From Sphingomonas melonis (GTDB lineage Bacteria > Pseudomonadota > Alphaproteobacteria > Sphingomonadales > Sphingomonadaceae), in assembly GCF_013409985.1 (NCBI RefSeq), contig NZ_JACCBY010000001.1, positions 62,001-126,000 on the forward strand: 64,000 nt of DNA, in the 5' to 3' direction. Under the pieces are notes generated by a model that was given only the letters and a program-made list of their open reading frames with translations, ran no database searches and had not been told where the DNA came from. Made by a program: the position numbers and the translations under genes. Positions 17,616 through 25,555 of the stretch are shown here, piece by piece (position 1 is the first letter of the stretch; each line of letters starts with the position of its first letter).

Positions 17616-18128
17616 ATGAGCAAGCGCGTCCGCGCCCCCGAAGCCGAGCCCCTCCGCCACAACCGCGCCCGCGCGGTCAGCGAACTGCTGCCCGCGATCC
17701 ACGGCGCCGCGTTCAAGCGATTCGGCTTCGTGCAGAGTGCGTTGGTGACGCGCTGGCCGGAGATCGTCGGCGAGCGCTGGGCCAGCGCCTCCGCCCCCGA
17801 ATCGCTGCGCTTCCCGCCCGGCAAGAAGGCGGAGGGCGTGCTGACCATCGTCGTCCGCGGCGCGCATGCGCCGATGATGCAGCATATCGCGCCCGAGATC
17901 GTCGAGCGGGTCAACCGCTTCTTCGGCTATGCCGCGGTGGCGCGGCTGACGATCCGCCAGGGCGAGGTCGCCAGGCCGATACCGCGCAGCGCGCCGACCG
18001 CGCTCAAGCCCGCGCCCGCCGAGATCGGCGAGGGATTGAAGGCGATCGCCGATCCCGAATTGCGCGCCGTGCTCGAATCGCTCGCCGCCGGCGTCCACGC
18101 TACGCGTGGCGTCCCCAAGATAGGATGA
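17616..18128 (+). CDS. DUF721 (DciA-type) protein
   Basis: A 170-residue DUF721 protein with the family core (FGFVQSALVTRWPEIVG, then LTIVVRGAHAPMMQHIAPEI, about residues 38-110). DciA proteins help load the replicative helicase DnaB in bacteria lacking DnaC, so a replication role is likely by family. ATG 17616 has GGAG six bases upstream; ATG 17604 would use no visible site. Its stop overlaps the next start (ATGA). Confidence 0.82.
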   Translation: MSKRVRAPEAEPLRHNRARAVSELLPAIHGAAFKRFGFVQSALVTRWPEIVGERWASASAPESLRFPPGKKAEGVLTIVVRGAHAPMMQHIAPEIVERVNRFFGYAAVARLTIRQGEVARPIPRSAPTALKPAPAEIGEGLKAIADPELRAVLESLAAGVHATRGVPKIG

Positions 18129-18814
18129 TCCCGGTCATGCCCCCTGTCCTCTCCGCTGCCCTGCGCTTCGTCCCCGCCGCCGCGCTGCTGCTCGCCGCGG
18201 CACCGGCGACCGACTGGAGCCAGGTCGCGCGACCGACTGCCAAGGGCGCCTATGTCTTCGGCAATCCGGCGGCGCCGGTGAAGCTGGTCGAATATGGCAG
18301 CTACACCTGCTCGCATTGCGCCGATTTCGCCAACGAGAGCGCGCCGGTGCTCAAGGGGCAGATGATCCGGTCGGGCAAGGTCAGCCTGGAATATCGCCAT
18401 CTGATCCGCGACCCCGCCGATCTCGGCGCGGCGATCCTCGCGCGCTGCGCGGGGCCGCGCGGCTTCGGCGCGGCGCATGCGATGATCTTCGCGACGCAGG
18501 CGACGTGGCTGCCCAAATTGGGCACCTATCAGCAGGCGCATCCCGATATCGACGCCAAGCCGCTGATCGCGCAGGCGCGCAGCTATATGGACGCCGCCGG
18601 CCTGACCGCGGCGATGCGCGCGCGCGGGCTCACGCCGGCGAAGATCAACGCCTGTTTCGCCGACAAGGCCGAGGTGGCGCGGATCACCGCGATGACCGGC
18701 GACGCGCCGGTCGAGGTGCGCAGCACGCCGACCTTCTACATCAACGGCGAACTCCAGCCGCCCGCCGGCTGGGACAAGCTGGAAGCCGTCCTGCGCGCCA
18801 AAGGCGCCAGATAA
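18125..18814 (+). CDS. DsbA-like thiol-disulfide protein with signal peptide
   Basis: A 229-residue periplasmic thioredoxin-fold protein. A signal peptide covers about residues 9-26, then EYGSYTCSHCADF gives the C62-x2-C65 redox site, followed by a helical insert and the cis-Pro loop RSTPTFYINGE. It likely oxidises or reshuffles disulfides of exported proteins. It is coupled to dciA by a 4-bp overlap and is followed by a second DsbA-like gene. A DsbB partner is encoded at 31399-31881. Confidence 0.88.
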   Translation: MIPVMPPVLSAALRFVPAAALLLAAAPATDWSQVARPTAKGAYVFGNPAAPVKLVEYGSYTCSHCADFANESAPVLKGQMIRSGKVSLEYRHLIRDPADLGAAILARCAGPRGFGAAHAMIFATQATWLPKLGTYQQAHPDIDAKPLIAQARSYMDAAGLTAAMRARGLTPAKINACFADKAEVARITAMTGDAPVEVRSTPTFYINGELQPPAGWDKLEAVLRAKGAR

Positions 18815-18841
18815 GTGCCCAAAGAAATGGAGCGTAACCCG

Positions 18842-19570
18842 ATGAAAATGCTTGCGTCGCTTCTCGTCCTGTCGCTGGCGCTGGCCGGCTGCTCGAAGGA
18901 GACGGGAACGCCGACCGCGCCCGCCAGCCCCGCCGCCGCGGTCGCCGCGCCCGCCGGCCAGAGCTGGACCGAGACCGCGGCGCGCACCGCCGAGGGGACG
19001 GTCGTCGGCAACCCCAATGCGCCGATCAAGCTGGTCGAATATGGTTCGCGCCTGTGCCCGACCTGCGGCGCGCTGGCGCGCGAGGGCTTCGCGCCGCTGC
19101 TCGACAAATACGTCAAGACCGGCAAGGTCAGCTTCGAATATCGCGAATTCCTGGTCCACGGCGCGCCCGACCTGCCGCCGGCGCTGCTCGGCAATTGCAC
19201 CGATCCGTCGACCTTCTTCCCGATCCTGGAGCAGATGTACCAGGCGCAGGAGGGCTTCAATACCAAGCTGCAGGCGATGCCGCAGCCGATGCAGCAGCAG
19301 TTGCAGACCGCCAAGCCGGTCGACGCGATCCGCATCATGGCCGAGCAGATGGGCCTGATCGACTTCGCCAAGCAGCGCGGCATCCCCGAGGCCAAGGCGC
19401 GCGCCTGCCTCGGCGACATGAAGCAGATCGACCGCTGGACCAAGCAGACCCAGGACAAGAGCGCCGACGGCACCGTCACCGGCACACCGACGCTGATCCT
19501 CAACGGCAAGAAGATCGACGCGCTGAGCTGGGGCCAACTGGAGCCGTTGCTGAAGGCGGCCGGGGCTTAA
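18842..19570 (+). CDS. DsbA-like lipoprotein
   Basis: A 242-residue lipoprotein: MKMLASLLVLSLALAGC fits a lipobox with the lipidated Cys17. The thioredoxin-fold domain carries C72-P-T-C75 and a TGTPTLILNG cis-Pro loop. It is paralogous to the preceding gene (shared KLVEYGS, KVS-EYR and IxAMT/TPT layout), with a different active-site dipeptide (PT against SH) and membrane tethering. ATG 18842 is chosen because the lipoprotein signal begins there; upstream in-frame starts at 18815 and 18827 would spoil it. Confidence 0.88.
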   Translation: MKMLASLLVLSLALAGCSKETGTPTAPASPAAAVAAPAGQSWTETAARTAEGTVVGNPNAPIKLVEYGSRLCPTCGALAREGFAPLLDKYVKTGKVSFEYREFLVHGAPDLPPALLGNCTDPSTFFPILEQMYQAQEGFNTKLQAMPQPMQQQLQTAKPVDAIRIMAEQMGLIDFAKQRGIPEAKARACLGDMKQIDRWTKQTQDKSADGTVTGTPTLILNGKKIDALSWGQLEPLLKAAGA

Positions 19571-19965
19571 ACTTTTCGCGCGAAGCCGCGAAGCCGCGAA
19601 GGGTCGCGCGGAGGCGCGGAGTAGAAGGGTTTTGCGCGCAGAGGCGCAGAGGCCGCAGAGAGGCGCGCGCCTGCCGCGAAGCGGCCTCGACCTCCGCTTC
19701 CGTTCGCCCTGAGCCTGTCGAAGGGCCTGGGTCTCACCTGCCCTTCGACAAGCTCAGGGCGAACGGAGGTGCGGGTTGCGAGGAGGGGCGCTCCGCGCCG
19801 CGCGCGCTCTCTGCGGCCTCTGCGCCTCTGCGCGCAAAACCCCTTCTCCGCGCCTCGCGAGCCTCCGCGTGAACACCCTGCTCGCACCTCCGCATGCCCC
19901 TCTCGCGGCTTCGCGGCTTCGCGCGCCCTCTTGCAACGCCGCGCCATAAACGGCACCCCGCCGCC
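19571..19965. repeat. triple nested palindrome upstream of smc
   Basis: This 395-bp gap has no gene but three inverted repeats inside one another. Outer arms 19577-19598/19904-19925 are a perfect 22 bp built from CGCGAAGC units. Middle arms 19630-19662/19807-19839 are a perfect 33 bp built from GCAGAGG units. Inner arms 19700-19726/19740-19766 are 27 bp with one mismatch, around the TGTCGAAGGGC motif. Each arm pair is a separate repeat family that recurs elsewhere in the window, so one element may have inserted into the loop of another. Confidence 0.9.
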
Positions 19966-22900
19966 GTGCAGATCAAGCGGCTCCGCATCGCCGGGTTCAA
20001 GAGCTTCGTCGATCCGGCCGACCTCGCCATCGAGCGCGGGCTGACCGGGGTCGTCGGGCCGAACGGCTGCGGCAAGTCCAACCTGCTCGAAGCGCTGCGC
20101 TGGACGATGGGGGAGAACAGCGCCAAATCCCTGCGCGGCGCGGGGATGGAGGACGTGATCTTCGCCGGCACCGCGACGCGGCCGCCGCGTGACTTCGCCG
20201 AGGTCTCGATCCTGCTCGACGGCGCCGATGGCGAGGAACGCGAAATCGTCCGCCGTATCGAGCGCGGCGCGGGCAGCGCCTATCGCATCGACGGCCGCGA
20301 CGTGCGCGCCAAGGACGTCGGGCTGCTGTTCGCCGATGCCGCGACTGGCGCGCACAGCCCGGCGCTGGTCAGCCAGAACCGGATCGGCGCGGTGATCGCC
20401 GCCAAGCCCGCCGAACGCCGCGCGATGCTGGAGGAAGCGGCCGGGATCGCCGGGCTGCACGTGCGGCGCCGCGACGCCGAACAGAAATTTCGCGCGACCG
20501 AGGCCAATCTGGTGCGGCTCGACGAACTCATCGCCGACCAGGACACGCGCGCCGCGGCGTTGCGTCGGCAGGCGCGCGCGGCGGAACGCTATCGCGCGCT
20601 GTCGGAGCAGATCCGCGTCGCGGAGGGACGGATGATCTTCGCGCGCTGGCGCGAGGCGGTCGCCGCCGCCGACACCGCCAGGGCGGAGGCCGAGGCCGCC
20701 GATGCCGCGGTCGCCGCCGCCACCGCCGCCGAACAGGCCGCCGCCGCCGCGCAGCACGACGCCGCCGCCGCGGTCGCCGAGGCACGCGCCGCCGCACTCG
20801 CGGCACGCGACCGGGCGAGCGAGGCGGGGCATGCGCTCGCCACGCTGCGCGCCGAGCGGAGCGCGGCGGTGCGGCGGGTCGCCGAACTGGCCGAGGCGCG
20901 CGCGCGGATCGCCGAGGATCGCGCGCGCGAGGGCACGCTCGCCGCCGATGCCGCAGCGGCGCTGGCGCGGCTTGCCGAGGAGGGCAAGGCGCTCGACCGC
21001 GCGATCGCCACCGCCGCCGAAGAGGCGCCCAGGCTGGCGGCGCAGCTGGCCGAGGCAGAGCGCGACGCGCGCGATGCCGAGGTCGCGCTGGCGCAGGGCA
21101 TGGCGCGGCAGGCGAGCGAGGCGGCGGAGGCGCGCGTCGCCGATGCGGCGCTGGCGGCGGCGCGGACGCGCGCGGAGCGGGCGGAGCGCGATGCGACGCA
21201 GATCGCCCAGGCGACCGCCGCGCTCGGCGATCCCGCGCCGCTCGCCGCCGCGCGCGAGGAGGCTGCCGGGCGGCGACGCGCGGCGGCACTGGCTGCCGAT
21301 CAGGCGCGGGCGGCCCTGGCGGAGGCGGAGGCGGCGGAGCGCGCCGCCATCGCCGGTCGCGATGCGGCGGAAACCAGACGGGCCACCGCGCGCGCCGACC
21401 TCGCCGCGCTCGACAGCGAGGCAGCGGCGCTGACCAAGGCGACGCAGCGCAGCGGGCGCGACCGGCTGCTCGACCATGTCGCGCCGCAGGCCGGCTATGA
21501 ACGGGCGCTCGCCGCCGCGCTGGGCGACGATCTGGAGATCGGGCTCGCCGCCTGGACGGGCGCGGAGGTGCAGCCGGAGGACCCGGCGGCGCCCGCTGAC
21601 AGCACGCCGCTGGCGGCCTATGTCGCGGCGCCGGCGGCGCTCGCGCGGCGGCTGGCGCAGACCTTCGTGGCGGACGATCGCGGCCAGCCGCTCGCGGTCG
21701 GGCAGCGGCTGGTGACGCGCGACGGGCGGTTGCGGCGCTGGGACGGGTTCGTCGCGAGCGGCAGCGGCGCCGCCGCGGCGGAGCGGCTCGAACGGCTCAA
21801 CCGGCTGAAGGCGCTGACCGAAGCGCGCCCCGCCGCCGCTGCCGCGCTGGAAGCGGCGGAGGCGGCGCGTGCCGAGGTGGATCGCACGATCGCCGCCGCC
21901 CGCAACGCGGCGCAGGCGGCGCGCACCGCGCTCGCTCAGGCGGAGACCGCCGGCCGCGATGCCGAGCGCGCCGAGGATCGCGCCGCCACCGCGCTCGAAC
22001 GGCTCGCCGGGCAGCGCGCCGATCTCGACGCGCGCGCCGCGCGGATCGGCGACGAACGCGCCGAAGCGCTTGCCGAACGCGCCACCGCGCAAGCCGCCCG
22101 CGACGCCCTGCCCGACGGACGCGACAGTGCCGCGGCGGTCGCGGCGCTCGCGCGCACCGCCGACCGGCATCGCGCCGCGGTGGCGCAGGCGCGCGAGCGC
22201 GGGGCGACGCTCGATCGCGCGGTGCAGGCGAACCGCGAGCGGCTCGCCGCCGCGCAAGCGGACGGACGCAGCTGGCGCGCCCGCGCCGGCGAGGCGGCCA
22301 AGCGCATCGCCGAGATGGACAAGCGCGACGCCGCGCTTGCCATCGATGCCGCCGCGGTCGCCGACCGGCCCGCCGCGCTCGATGCCGCGATCGCCGCGCA
22401 GGAGACGGATCATGCCGCCGCCCGCGCCGCCGCCGAGACGCAGGCCGCCGCCGAGCGCGAGGCCGAGGCGGCGTTGCGCCGGGCGGACGACGCCCAGCGG
22501 CGCGCGATCGAGGCGCTCAGCCAGGCGCGCGAGGCGCGCGCCGGCACCGCCGCGCGGCTGGAGAATCACGCGCAGCGGCGGGTCGAACTCGGCCGGCTGG
22601 CGGGGGAGCGGTTCGAATGCCCGGCACCGGTGCTGCCCGAGCGGCTCGGCTTCGCGGTCGCCGAGGTCCGCGCCCCCGCCGAGGAAGCGGCGGCGCACGA
22701 CCGGCTCGTCGCCGATCGCGAGCGGATCGGGCCGGTCAACCTCGTTGCCGAACGCGAACTCGCCGAGCTGGAGAGCGCAAGCCAAGCCAATGTCGCCGAG
22801 CGCGACGAACTGGGGCAGGCGGTCAACCGGCTGCGCGGCTCGATCGGCACGCTCAACCGCGAGGGGCGGCAGCGGCTGCTCGCCGCCTTCGCCGCGGTCG

Positions 22901-23352
22901 ACGGCCATTTCCGGCGCCTGTTCACCACCTTGTTCGATGGCGGCGCCGCCCATCTGGAGCTGGTCGATTCGGACGATCCGCTCGAGGCGGGGCTCGAAAT
23001 CCTCGCACAGCCGCCGGGCAAACGGTTGCAGTCGTTGACCCTGTTGTCCGGCGGCGAACAGGCGCTGACCGCGGTGGCGCTGATCTTCGCCCTGTTCCTG
23101 ACCAATCCGGCGCCGATCTGCGTGCTCGACGAGGTCGACGCGCCGCTCGACGACGCCAATATCGAGCGCTTCTGCGACCTGCTCGACCGCATGTCGCGCG
23201 AGACCGACACGCGCTACCTCATCGTCACGCACAATGCGGTGACGATGAGCCGGATGCACCGCCTGTTCGGCGTGACGATGGTCGAGCGCGGCGTCAGCCG
23301 GCTGGTGTCGGTCGATCTCGGCGGCGCGACCTCGCTGCTTGCGGCAGAATAA
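19966..23352 (+). CDS. smc: chromosome segregation protein SMC
   Basis: A 1128-residue SMC ATPase. Walker A GPNGCGKSN is at 31-39; long Ala/Arg/Glu-rich coiled coils flank a hinge around 500-610 (GYERALAAALGDD). The C-terminal head has signature LSGGEQ (about 1027-1032) and Walker B VLDEVDAPLDDAN (from 1053). With ScpAB it organises and segregates chromosomes. GTG 19966 starts directly at VQIKRLRIAGFKSF, where SMCs begin; the open frame upstream lies in the repeat. Confidence 0.96.
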   Translation: MQIKRLRIAGFKSFVDPADLAIERGLTGVVGPNGCGKSNLLEALRWTMGENSAKSLRGAGMEDVIFAGTATRPPRDFAEVSILLDGADGEEREIVRRIERGAGSAYRIDGRDVRAKDVGLLFADAATGAHSPALVSQNRIGAVIAAKPAERRAMLEEAAGIAGLHVRRRDAEQKFRATEANLVRLDELIADQDTRAAALRRQARAAERYRALSEQIRVAEGRMIFARWREAVAAADTARAEAEAADAAVAAATAAEQAAAAAQHDAAAAVAEARAAALAARDRASEAGHALATLRAERSAAVRRVAELAEARARIAEDRAREGTLAADAAAALARLAEEGKALDRAIATAAEEAPRLAAQLAEAERDARDAEVALAQGMARQASEAAEARVADAALAAARTRAERAERDATQIAQATAALGDPAPLAAAREEAAGRRRAAALAADQARAALAEAEAAERAAIAGRDAAETRRATARADLAALDSEAAALTKATQRSGRDRLLDHVAPQAGYERALAAALGDDLEIGLAAWTGAEVQPEDPAAPADSTPLAAYVAAPAALARRLAQTFVADDRGQPLAVGQRLVTRDGRLRRWDGFVASGSGAAAAERLERLNRLKALTEARPAAAAALEAAEAARAEVDRTIAAARNAAQAARTALAQAETAGRDAERAEDRAATALERLAGQRADLDARAARIGDERAEALAERATAQAARDALPDGRDSAAAVAALARTADRHRAAVAQARERGATLDRAVQANRERLAAAQADGRSWRARAGEAAKRIAEMDKRDAALAIDAAAVADRPAALDAAIAAQETDHAAARAAAETQAAAEREAEAALRRADDAQRRAIEALSQAREARAGTAARLENHAQRRVELGRLAGERFECPAPVLPERLGFAVAEVRAPAEEAAAHDRLVADRERIGPVNLVAERELAELESASQANVAERDELGQAVNRLRGSIGTLNREGRQRLLAAFAAVDGHFRRLFTTLFDGGAAHLELVDSDDPLEAGLEILAQPPGKRLQSLTLLSGGEQALTAVALIFALFLTNPAPICVLDEVDAPLDDANIERFCDLLDRMSRETDTRYLIVTHNAVTMSRMHRLFGVTMVERGVSRLVSVDLGGATSLLAAE

Positions 23353-23396
23353 CCGACGCGCTCCTGGGTTCTTCCCCTGCCCCCAAATTCCACGTC

Positions 23397-23417
23397 ACCC
23401 CGGACTCGTTCCGGGGT
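23397..23417. repeat. single copy of the ACCCCGGA palindrome
   Basis: ACCCCGGA-CTCGT-TCCGGGGT is a perfect 8-bp inverted repeat followed by CCACCGGGCC. It matches the left arm of the larger repeats at 39210-39318, 39424-39532 and 63672-63780 but lacks their right half. It lies 45 bp after the smc stop and could act in termination. Confidence 0.7.
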
Positions 23418-23459
23418 CCACCGGGCCGCAGGGGACGGAGTATGTGGGGCAAACGGGAC

Positions 23460-23621
23460 TCAGGTCCGTGACCCGCGCAGCAGGTCGGCGAGCACCCGCC
23501 CCGTATAGAGTAGGCACATTTCCTGATGCACCGCCGCAGCAGCGGGATGAGTCGCCTGGATTGCGCGGACCGCCTCGGTGAAGGAGCGTTCCGACAGATA
23601 GGACGTCTGGTTGCGGATCAT
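23460..23621 (-). CDS. small hypothetical protein (53 residues)
   Basis: A short open frame whose product begins MIRNQTSYLSERSF and continues with EAVRAIQATHPAAAAVHQEM, a helical, folded-looking sequence rather than a GC-frame shadow. Its ATG is preceded by AGAGGAAAA at good spacing. It has no known domain, signal or membrane segment. It diverges from the radical SAM gene at 23750. Support is the ribosome site plus composition, so confidence is moderate. Confidence 0.6.
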   Translation of the reverse strand: MIRNQTSYLSERSFTEAVRAIQATHPAAAAVHQEMCLLYTGRVLADLLRGSRT

Positions 23622-23749
23622 GGGCTTTTCCTCTGCGATCCCCTGCACGCCCCTTCTGCACGACGCGGATTGCGGCGATATTGCCGAGACTCGAAATCGT
23701 GTTTCCACCGCCCCTTGTTCCGGAAGGGTGCGGAACGTATATCGAACGG

Positions 23750-24997
23750 ATGGCCCAGCTCGACACCCGTGAAAAGCTGGCGATCCTCGCCGATGCGGCG
23801 AAGTATGACGCATCCTGCGCCTCCTCCGGCACCGCCAAGCGCGACAGCCGCGACGGCAAGGGGTTGGGATCGACCGAAGGCATGGGCATCTGTCACGCTT
23901 ATGCGCCCGATGGCCGCTGCATCAGTTTGCTCAAGATCCTGCTGACCAACAGCTGCATCTTCGACTGCCATTATTGCATCAACCGCAAGAGCAGCAACGT
24001 CCGCCGCGCGCGCTTCACCGCGCAGGAGGTCGTCAACCTCACCATCTCCTTCTACAAGCGCAATTATATCGAGGGGCTGTTCCTCTCCTCGGGCATCATT
24101 AAATCGTCCAATTACACAATGGAGCAGATGGTCGAGGTCGCGCGCAGCTTGCGCGAGGATCATCATTTCCGCGGCTATATCCACCTCAAGACGATCCCCG
24201 ACGCGGACCCCGAGCTGGTGCATCAGGCGGGCCTCTATGCCGATCGCGTCTCGATCAACGTCGAGCTGCCGACGGTCAGCGGGCTGAAGCGGCTCGCGCC
24301 CGAGAAGGACGGCGCGCGGATCGAGGGCGCGATGAAGGACGTGAAGACGTCGATCGCGGACAACGGCGACGCCCGCAAGAAATACAAATCGGCGCCGCGC
24401 TTTGCCCCCGCCGGCCAGTCGACGCAGATGATCGTCGGCGCCGATGCCGCGACCGACGGCGAGATCGTCACCCGCGCCTCGACGCTCTACGACCGGTTCG
24501 GTCTGCGCCGCGTCTATTACAGCGCGTTCAGCCCGATCCCCGACGCCAGCACGGTGCTGCCGCTGCAACGCCCGCCGCTGATGCGCGAACATCGCCTCTA
24601 CCAGTCCGACTGGCTGATGCGCTTCTACGATTACAGCCCGCACGAGGTGGTCGCGGCGGCGGACGACGCCACCGGCATGCTGCCGCTCGACATCGACCCC
24701 AAGCTCGCCTGGGCGCTCAAGTTTCGCGAGAGTTTCCCGGTCGACGTCAACCGCGCCCCGCGCGAGATGCTGCTGCGCGTGCCCGGCCTCGGCGTGAAGG
24801 CGGTCGACCGGATCGTCGCCAGCCGGCGCTGGCGGCGGCTGCGGCTGGACGATGTCGCGCGGCTGACGGTGAGCGTCGCCAAGGTGCGGCCGTTCATCGT
24901 CGCCGAGGACTGGCGCCCGGTGCTGCTCACCGACCGCGCCGATCTCAAGCCGATCGTCGCGCCCAAGCGCCAGCAGCTCGAACTGTTCGCCGCGTGA
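23750..24997 (+). CDS. putative DNA modification/repair radical SAM protein
   Basis: A 415-residue radical SAM enzyme. The [4Fe-4S]/SAM motif is C69-x3-C73-x2-C76 (NSCIFDCHYC); family-typical blocks KYDASCASSGT, GLFLSSGIIKSSNYT and YYSAFSPIP follow. A C-terminal helix-hairpin-helix (LLRVPGLGVKAVDRI, about 341-356) suggests nucleic-acid binding. This family is encoded beside UdgX in many bacteria, as here; its reaction is unknown. The start at 23750 (MAQLDTREKLAIL) fits the usual family N-terminus better than ATG 23681. Confidence 0.9.
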   Translation: MAQLDTREKLAILADAAKYDASCASSGTAKRDSRDGKGLGSTEGMGICHAYAPDGRCISLLKILLTNSCIFDCHYCINRKSSNVRRARFTAQEVVNLTISFYKRNYIEGLFLSSGIIKSSNYTMEQMVEVARSLREDHHFRGYIHLKTIPDADPELVHQAGLYADRVSINVELPTVSGLKRLAPEKDGARIEGAMKDVKTSIADNGDARKKYKSAPRFAPAGQSTQMIVGADAATDGEIVTRASTLYDRFGLRRVYYSAFSPIPDASTVLPLQRPPLMREHRLYQSDWLMRFYDYSPHEVVAAADDATGMLPLDIDPKLAWALKFRESFPVDVNRAPREMLLRVPGLGVKAVDRIVASRRWRRLRLDDVARLTVSVAKVRPFIVAEDWRPVLLTDRADLKPIVAPKRQQLELFAA

Positions 24998-25061
24998 GAA
25001 TGACTCACAAGTGAAACGCCGTGCGTCCTCGCCGGTTGGTCGCGGCGAAGGAGACACGATC

Positions 25062-25547
25062 ATGGCGCTGGCGCAGATCTACGCAGACCTGAAGCGGGAC
25101 CACGACAAGCAACGCGACATGCTCAAGCAGCTCGCCGAACTGCAGGGCGCGAGCGAGGAGCGGCAGCGCCTGTTCGAGGCGTTCCGCCTTGAAATTCAGA
25201 GCCATGCCGCCGCGGAGGAGGAATCGCTCTACGCGACGATGCTGCGCGATCCCGACCTGCGCGACGACGCGCGCCATTCGGTCAGCGAGCACAAGGAGGT
25301 CGACGACCTGCTCGGCGAGATGGCCGACGAGGACTTCGGCTCGGACGCGTGGAGCGAGAAATTCTTCCACATGCGCCGCCGCTACGAACATCACATCACC
25401 GAGGAAGAGGAAGAAATGTTCCCCGCCGCCGCGGAGGAGCTCGACGACGCGACCGAGGACGAACTCGCGTCGATTTACGAAGAGCGCAAGCCCGAGGAGC
25501 TGGAGATCGCCAAGGCCAATCCGCCGGGCGGCGACGAGCGGGACTGA
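25062..25547 (+). CDS. hemerythrin HHE-domain protein
   Basis: A 161-residue all-helical protein with a hemerythrin-like di-iron ligand pattern: His14 (DHDKQR), HAAAEEES, EHKEVDD and HHITEEEEEMF. Such domains bind O2, NO or iron and often serve in stress defence. AAGGAG precedes ATG 25062 at ideal spacing. It lies between the radical SAM and UdgX genes with gaps of 64 and 8 bp, so it is probably co-transcribed with them. The acidic tail (KPEELEIAK) has no assigned role. Confidence 0.9.
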   Translation: MALAQIYADLKRDHDKQRDMLKQLAELQGASEERQRLFEAFRLEIQSHAAAEEESLYATMLRDPDLRDDARHSVSEHKEVDDLLGEMADEDFGSDAWSEKFFHMRRRYEHHITEEEEEMFPAAAEELDDATEDELASIYEERKPEELEIAKANPPGGDERD

Positions 25548-25555
25548 CGCGGCGC

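Noticed and set aside
19567..23259. 1230-codon open frame antisense to smc
   Set aside because: It is the mirror of GC-rich smc codons. Its product is Arg/Gly/Ala-rich without domains, whereas smc has Walker A, Walker B and signature motifs.
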